From assembly GCF_965363235.1 (NCBI RefSeq), contig NC_134844.1, positions 96,186,664 through 96,250,663 of the forward strand: DNA of 64,000 bases. Reading direction: 5' to 3'. This stretch comes from Mytilus galloprovincialis (lineage: Eukaryota > Mollusca > Bivalvia > Mytilida > Mytilidae). Below, in pieces: positions 59,160 through 64,000 of this stretch (positions within the stretch are counted from its first letter, which is position 1; each line of letters begins with the position of its first letter). The notes beneath the pieces were generated by a model, which was not told the DNA's origin, did no database searches, and saw only the letters and a list, made by a program, of their open reading frames with translations. Both the position numbers and the translations under genes were made by a program.

Positions 59160-59465
59160 ATAAACATATCCTTGTAAAACAGGTGTATTTTCTATGCGAT
59201 ACACACATCCTTGTGTAACAGGTGTATTTTCTATGAGATACACACATTCTTGCAAAACAGGTGTATTTTCTATGAGATACACACATCCTTGTAAAACAGG
59301 TGTATTATCTATGAGATACACACATTGTTCTAAAACAGGTGTATTTTCTATGAGATACACACATCCTTGTAAAACAGATGTATTATCTATGAGATACACA
59401 CATTCTTGCAAAACATGTGTATTTTCTATGAGATACACTCATTCTTGTAAAACAGCTGTAAACCA
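59160..59465 (+). repeat. 39-bp tandem repeat, about 7.5 copies
   Basis: The unit is 'ACACACATCCTTGTAAAACA' plus 'GGTGTATTTTCTATGAGAT'. It lies about 150 bases downstream of the CRMP stop on the gene strand, so probably in its 3' UTR. The multiple-of-three period opens long frames on both strands; neither is supported as coding. Confidence 0.9.
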
Positions 59466-59617
59466 GATTATCATATTCTATGAGATACACGATGATAAAC
59501 AGACAACTAAATATGGAGATACACAATGTAACAATGCAGCAAACTGAAGCAGTCTTCAAATGTTATAAATAAAAATGTCAAGAAAATGCTGTAGTTATGT
59601 CCCTTGATAAAGGGAGA

Positions 59618-62600
59618 TCACCACAATCCTGATGATTTTCCTCCTGGAGGGTTTAATGACCTAGTTGTTGACCTTCTTGGTGATTTCTCATCAATTTGTT
59701 GACCTGAAAAAAACAAAAATAAATGCAGAAATTCTAAAATATACTAATGTTGCCTTTTAAGATAATTCCTAAATATTTCTTAATCTTGTTCTTCTGATTA
59801 CAAGGTTCTTGTGTTTACACTTTTTTGTCTACACATTTTGGTAAAAATCTGTAGAAAATGATAGAATTTGTTTCAGTTGGAGAAAAAATTACAAAAATAT
59901 CAAACTCTAATTAAAATTCAAATGGAAAGTCCCTTATCACATGTATTAAATATCAAAATCAAAAGCTCAGACAACCAATGAACAAAAAATAACTATTAAA
60001 CTCCTGACTTGATTCAGACATTTCCTAATGCAGAATATGAAGGGAGAGTTGGGAGATATTTTTCAAAAAATCTATTTTAATTACTACAGCCTAACCAAAA
60101 AATGCTAAGTTCTCTGCAACGTTTTTGTGAATAGGTTGCTGTGTGATTGATAGGTTCCTATATCCCATATATATATGTAGGACTCTGAACCGCGATGGTT
60201 ACACTGAGGTTAAATGGTTTGACTCTGAAATGCGATGGTGGCATTAAGACGCTAGCTTGTTGGCGAAGTGCGATGGTGGTATTGCTGAAGTGCGATGGTC
60301 TACTCAAAGTACATGTTCAATGCTTTTTATTTCAATGTAGAAGTCCATGTGTATGTAAGAAGTAGTTTTGCAGGTTTTAAGATGATGATGAGAGGCTTGT
60401 AAAATTAAAATACAACGACAAATGTGAGGATTGGTGGATAGCTATAGGGTATAACATAAACTTCTGTTGAGATTATTTTCTCGAATCTACAAAAGGTTCT
60501 TTTTAGCGTATGGTGAACCGTGATATTCTCTAATTACAAATGGGTCCGCAGACAAACTCTCTGTATAATATATTAATAATTAATAAGATTACGGTAGGTA
60601 AAAAGAGGATATTACAAGAGGAAAAAGTTAAGATAAAATCTTCATGCTAAATTATGTTAAGTCCTACATATATATATAGTCAATATCCATTGAGAAACAT
60701 CACTTATATACTGTGGATTACATAGGTTCCCATATCCCATATATATATATATATAGTCAATATCCATTGAGAAACACCACTTATATACTGTGGATTGCAT
60801 AGGTTCCTATATCCCATATATATATATATATAGTCAATATCCATTGAGAAACACCACTTATATACTGTGGATTGCATAGGTTCAGGTAAACCATGAATTT
60901 AACTGTGCAAATTTTCTATAGGTTGTATGCCAACTTTGTCAAAACCAAAAATATCCATGAAAAGAAAATTTTTCCTTAATTTCAGAAAATTGTTTCCAAA
61001 GAAAAAATTAAAAAATTAAAAATCTCTGTTCTATAATATGTGCTAGACGTGGTGTCACTTCTAATAATTGACTGAGGTTACAATAAACAATGATAAAGGT
61101 GAAAACACTATGGAGTTATTAATTATAAAAAAAAAAACAGTTTTCCAGATCATTGAAATGCGAGAAAATAAGGATTTTATTCTGGCTAAAACTGAACCAC
61201 AGTGTCTTGAGGGTTTCCAAATTGGTAAAAAATTAAATCACATCGAAAAATTGAATCACATCTGTGAGAATGACTCGGCATCCAAAAGGGCCATTATAAA
61301 CGACCATACATATTCAAGTTAAGGATAAGGAAAGAACAATGGAAGAAAAAGGATGCCCTTACCATATACCTACAATGAATTGCCTATATATGGATACATT
61401 TATATAAGGGCTATTCCAATAAAATGTATGCGAGAGGGTAGGAGGAAACTTCAAAATATCCCTACAACCAAGAATCAATTTTTAGATAATTTTGCATATA
61501 TACTGGTAATAGGTGCATGTTGAACAAAGACCTATGACCAACATTCAATAATTAATTGATCGATTGATTGTTGGTGATTTAACACCACTTTGAAGTACAA
61601 CTATTTTGTGGCCGCCAGTTTTTATTGGTGGAGGAAGCCAGATTGCCTGGAGGAAAACTGACAATTCTAGTCATTTAAGATTTGTGTCAATTGCACCCTC
61701 ATGGGCAGGGTTCAAACTCACAAACTAAGTTTCGACTGGCTAGTGATTACATTCTCAAAACCCATGACCCACATCCAATAATTAAACTTCCATTCCTACC
61801 CTCCAACATAGATTTTAATGGAATAGCCCTAATTGTTATTTACCACTTAAAGAGAAAGTGGAATCTTGTAAATTACGTGCTCCACTGCTGGTCATGGGTC
61901 GACCGTGAAATTCAGCATTGTTTGGTATTATTGGGTTGTCTGCTACTATCATTTTTTCTGACATCTGTGTGGCTGTAATCTTAGCCACTGGGCCATCATA
62001 CGGTTCTCTTTCCACTTTACATGGCTTCGTAGTCTGAAAGGAAAAAAAAAGTCAATATTTAATTTTCAAGGTCATTTGTTAAAGTTTAACTAACATAACT
62101 GTCTGAACATAGATATAAACGTTCAAATTGAATAGGGGCCAGGAGGTAGAAAGAAGTAAAATTAAAAACTAAAAGTATTTTTGTGTTGCTTTGTGAAAAA
62201 TATATTGTATTGGCAAAAGTGGTGACGAAAAAAATAATTGACCAAGGGGTTACCCCGGTGTTTGGCCCCTTTTCTCTTAAACGTTTGAGCCCATAGCCAC
62301 CAAAATCAATCTAAACCTTCCTGTTTTGGTAAAGAACACTGTGGTCTAGTTTCATAGAGATCCATCTTCTTGTACTCATGTTTTTGTCAATACTTGGTTT
62401 TGGCCCCTTATTCCTGTAGGGTTAGGGCGTAACCCCCAAAATCATACAAATATTTCTTTGAGGTATGGATCCTTGTGGTACATTTTTGTAGAGATCCATA
62501 CACTTATACACAAGTAATTGTCTTGAAACCAGAAAATTGCTTGTTATAATTGGCCCCTTTTCCTTCTTTGAGCCTTGTTGTACTATTTTCAAGAGACCCA

Positions 62601-64000
62601 TACACTTTTAAACAAGTTGTGTCTGAAAGTCAAACGTCTTTGGTAGCAATGCAACATCACCATACAATTATACAGCTGCCAATATTTTGAAATCTTATAA
62701 AATTTAAGACATTACCCTTTCCCTCTCTCTAATCCTGTTAAACACCATCTCAGAGTTACCTACCCTTTCCCTCTCTCTAATCCTACTGAACACTGTCTCA
62801 GAGTTACATGGAAGTGGTATAAATCTTCCCATTCCTTGTGTTACTCTCACCTATAAAAAAGTGAAATAAAGTGAATATTTATTGCATACAGAGAAATTTA
62901 TCATGTGTTGTCAGACCATGACTTTGAGAAAACTCCTCTGAAGTATGAAATCTTTAAATGTACAATCATTCATATCAAGTTACATGTTTATCATATTTAT
63001 GTTTATTTTTTTTTCTAGGCCAGTTTATGAATACTGTATACTGAAGTAAGTTGGATGTGATCTTATTCCTTTTTAGTCTGGAAAAATAATGTTTAATCAA
63101 TAGCTGATATTGTTTTTGTACAAATTTTCAGGTATTGCTGGTACTCTCAGATAATTACTTCATATATATATTTGATGTTTCTCTTTAAAAGTCTTTATAA
63201 AACTTGATACATGTTTAGACACACTATTGACTAAGACTGTAAGTTGAAATCTAAATGTCTTCTGGTTATTGTGTGTTGTTTCATTGATGCATTTCACATT
63301 TCACAAAACACAAAACATGTCATTCCCTCAAAGATATTGAAGTTTACAGCTTTATTGAATACTTACCTGTCCCTCATCTAAAACAACATGGCCTTTTGTC
63401 ATGACATACTCTGCAACACCATGACATAACATTCTCTCAAAGATATTGAATAATACTAACCTGTCCCTCATCTAAAACAACATGGCTGTTTGTCATGACA
63501 TACTCTGCAACACCATGACATAACATTCTCTCAAAGATATTGAATAATACTAACCTGTCCCTCATCTAAAACAACATGGCCTTTTGTCATGACATACTCT
63601 GCAACACCATGACATAACATTCTCTCAAAGATATTGAATAATACTAACCTGTCCCTCATCTAAAACAACATGGCCGTTTGTCATGACATACTCTGCAACA
63701 CCATGACATAACATTCTCTCAAAGATATTGAATAATACTAACCTGTCCCTCATCTAAAACAACATTGCCATTTGTCATGACATACTCTGCAACACCATGA
63801 CATAACATTCCTTCAAAGATATTGAATAATACTAACCTGTCCCTCATCTAAAACAACATGGCCGTTTGTCATGACATACTCTGCAACACCATGACATAAC
63901 ATTCCTTCAAAGATATTGAATAATACTAACCTATCCCTCATCTAAAACAACATGGCCGTTTGTCATGACATACTCTGCAACACCATGACATAACATTCCT
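59618..64000 (-). CDS. CRMP: CRMP/dihydropyrimidinase-like protein, C-terminal four exons (partial)
   Basis: On the - strand four exons join in frame: the exon ending in the 63366-64000 array (NIFERMLCHG ... VVLDEGQ), 62850-62764 (VRVTQGMGRFIPLPCNSETV ... RIRERER), 62033-61844 (TTKPCKVEREPYDGPVAKIT ... GARNLQDSTFSLSG) and 59703-59618 (QQIDEKSPRRSTTRSLNPPG ... SSGLW, stop TGA). This follows the C-terminal order of dihydropyrimidinases (NxFE-M-CHG, VTxGxGRFIP, VERxPYxG). The RNLxxSxFSLSGxQID-PRR-TTR-PPGG tail is the hallmark of collapsin response mediator proteins (DPYSL), cytosolic tubulin-binding regulators of axon guidance. The catalytic domain lies outside the window. If the third exon is not spliced at 61843, translation ends 3 codons later (GK-stop). 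No - strand start is expected here. Confidence 0.85.
60130..60890 (+). repeat. About 77-bp tandem repeat with (TA)n in the last CRMP intron
   Basis: Three copies at about 60679, 60755 and 60832 of 'GTCAATATCCATTGAGAAAC' with 'ACTTATATACTGTGGATTGC' and 'TTCCTATATCCCATATATAT'. A related single unit starts at about 60148. Between them 60180-60300 holds four 'GCGATGGT' motifs ('AACCGCGATGGTTACACTGA', 'GAAGTGCGATGGTGGTATTG'). Confidence 0.75.
61540..61680 (-). repeat. Dispersed repeat, inverted partner of 51440-51600
   Basis: 'GATCGATTGATTGTTGGTGA' and 'GGAGGAAAACTGACAATTCT' mirror the + copy. It lies just 3' of the CRMP 61844 donor. The open frame at 61682-61978 on the + strand is antisense to the CRMP exon. 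Confidence 0.55.
61844..62033 (-). CDS. CRMP: CRMP exon with VERxPYxG and FSLSG motifs
   Basis: 190 bases, phase 0 in, phase 1 out. The acceptor is TTTCAG just above 62033; the donor is AGTG|GTAAAT at 61843. In-frame read-through gives GGT AAA TAA, so intron retention would make a shorter tail lacking the QQID-PRR-PPGG peptide. The middle part (EKMIVADNPIIPNNAEFHGR) is a species-specific linker without clear family match. Confidence 0.85.
62716..62850 (-). CDS. CRMP: CRMP exon with a duplicated 3' end and two donors 48 bases apart
   Basis: Starts after TTATAG at 62850 with VRVTQGMGRFIPLP. The segment CNSETVFSRIRERER with its GTAGGT donor (62763) is followed by a second copy, GNSEMVFNRIRERER, with a GTAATG donor (62715). 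Use of the first donor gives 87 bases, the second 135 bases; both stay in frame, so isoforms would differ by 16 residues, VGNSEMVFNRIRERER. The family has one copy of this segment. Confidence 0.8.
63366..64000 (-). repeat. 94-bp tandem array made of a CRMP exon end plus splice donor, at least 6.7 copies
   Basis: Units start at 63366, 63460, 63554, 63648, 63742, 63836 and 63930, the last cut by the window end. On the - strand each unit holds 81 coding bases (NIFERMLCHGVAEYVMTKG, then HVVLDEGQ) and 13 bases beginning with a GTTAGT donor (GTAAGT in the copy nearest 63366). Copies differ by only a few bases (GGCCTTTT, GGCCGTTT, GGCTGTTT, TGCCATTT). The period is not a multiple of three, and reading across a junction gives VSIIQYL and a stop, so at most one unit can be in the mature frame. 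Confidence 0.9.

Noticed and set aside
59139-59547. Repeated CVYLIENTPVLQ-like and MRYTHPCKTGVFS-like peptides
   Set aside because: 39-base tandem repeat open on both strands, outside the CRMP coding exons.
61682-61978. 98-codon + strand frame
   Set aside because: Antisense shadow over the CRMP FSLSG exon on the - strand, which has the family motifs and splice sites.
1-64000. tRNA, rRNA or CRISPR arrays
   Set aside because: No cloverleaf with box A/B, no rRNA core sequence, and the tandem arrays lack repeat-spacer structure with unique spacers.

Overview
The window is AT-rich, intron-containing animal DNA with very dense small repeats. The mix of Cys/Tyr-rich membrane-protein genes, mollusc-type miniature transposons and recurrent short repeats (for example the family carrying CGCCAGACGCGCGTTTCGTC) fits a bivalve, most likely a marine mussel (Mytilus). 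The species call rests on recognition and was not tested by a search. Few long open frames exist because the real exons are 43-227 bases long, so genes were rebuilt from splice sites, phases and paralogue comparison.

Layout. About 3.9-50.0 kb on the + strand is a tandem cluster of CYYR1-like genes (cysteine- and tyrosine-rich protein 1 family). These encode small type I membrane proteins with a signal peptide, a short Cys/Tyr-rich ectodomain, one membrane span and a Pro-rich cytosolic tail with PPxY (WW-domain-binding) motifs. Three copies look whole: gene A 3930-9254, gene C 33669-38341 and gene D 43693-50025. Gene B (13045-16099) is decayed. All share one four-exon plan with intron phases 1, 2, 1. 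Gene C has three candidate first exons (27008, 30669, 33669). At the right edge, on the - strand and convergent with gene D, lie the last four coding exons of a CRMP/dihydropyrimidinase-like gene (59618 to beyond 64000). Its most upstream visible exon end is amplified as a 94-bp tandem array that runs off the window.

Between and inside the genes are nested repeats: a non-LTR retrotransposon (16953-20270) split by an integrase-type fossil; a two-headed TIR element (21953-24022) inside a SINE-like repeat inside a duplicated segment; a 1.27-kb TIR element between alternative first exons; a 2.3-kb Helentron-like element (52993-55326) nested in an older relative; several palindromic MITEs; and at least ten tandem arrays with units of 18-116 bp.

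The most unusual theme is repeated tandem duplication of exon/intron junctions: gene A exon 4 acceptor (302-bp period), gene D exon 2 acceptor (94 bp), CRMP penultimate-region donor (48 bp, in frame) and the CRMP 94-bp array with a donor in every unit. Together with the duplicated first exons of gene C, this suggests local tandem duplication is reshaping splicing options in both gene families.
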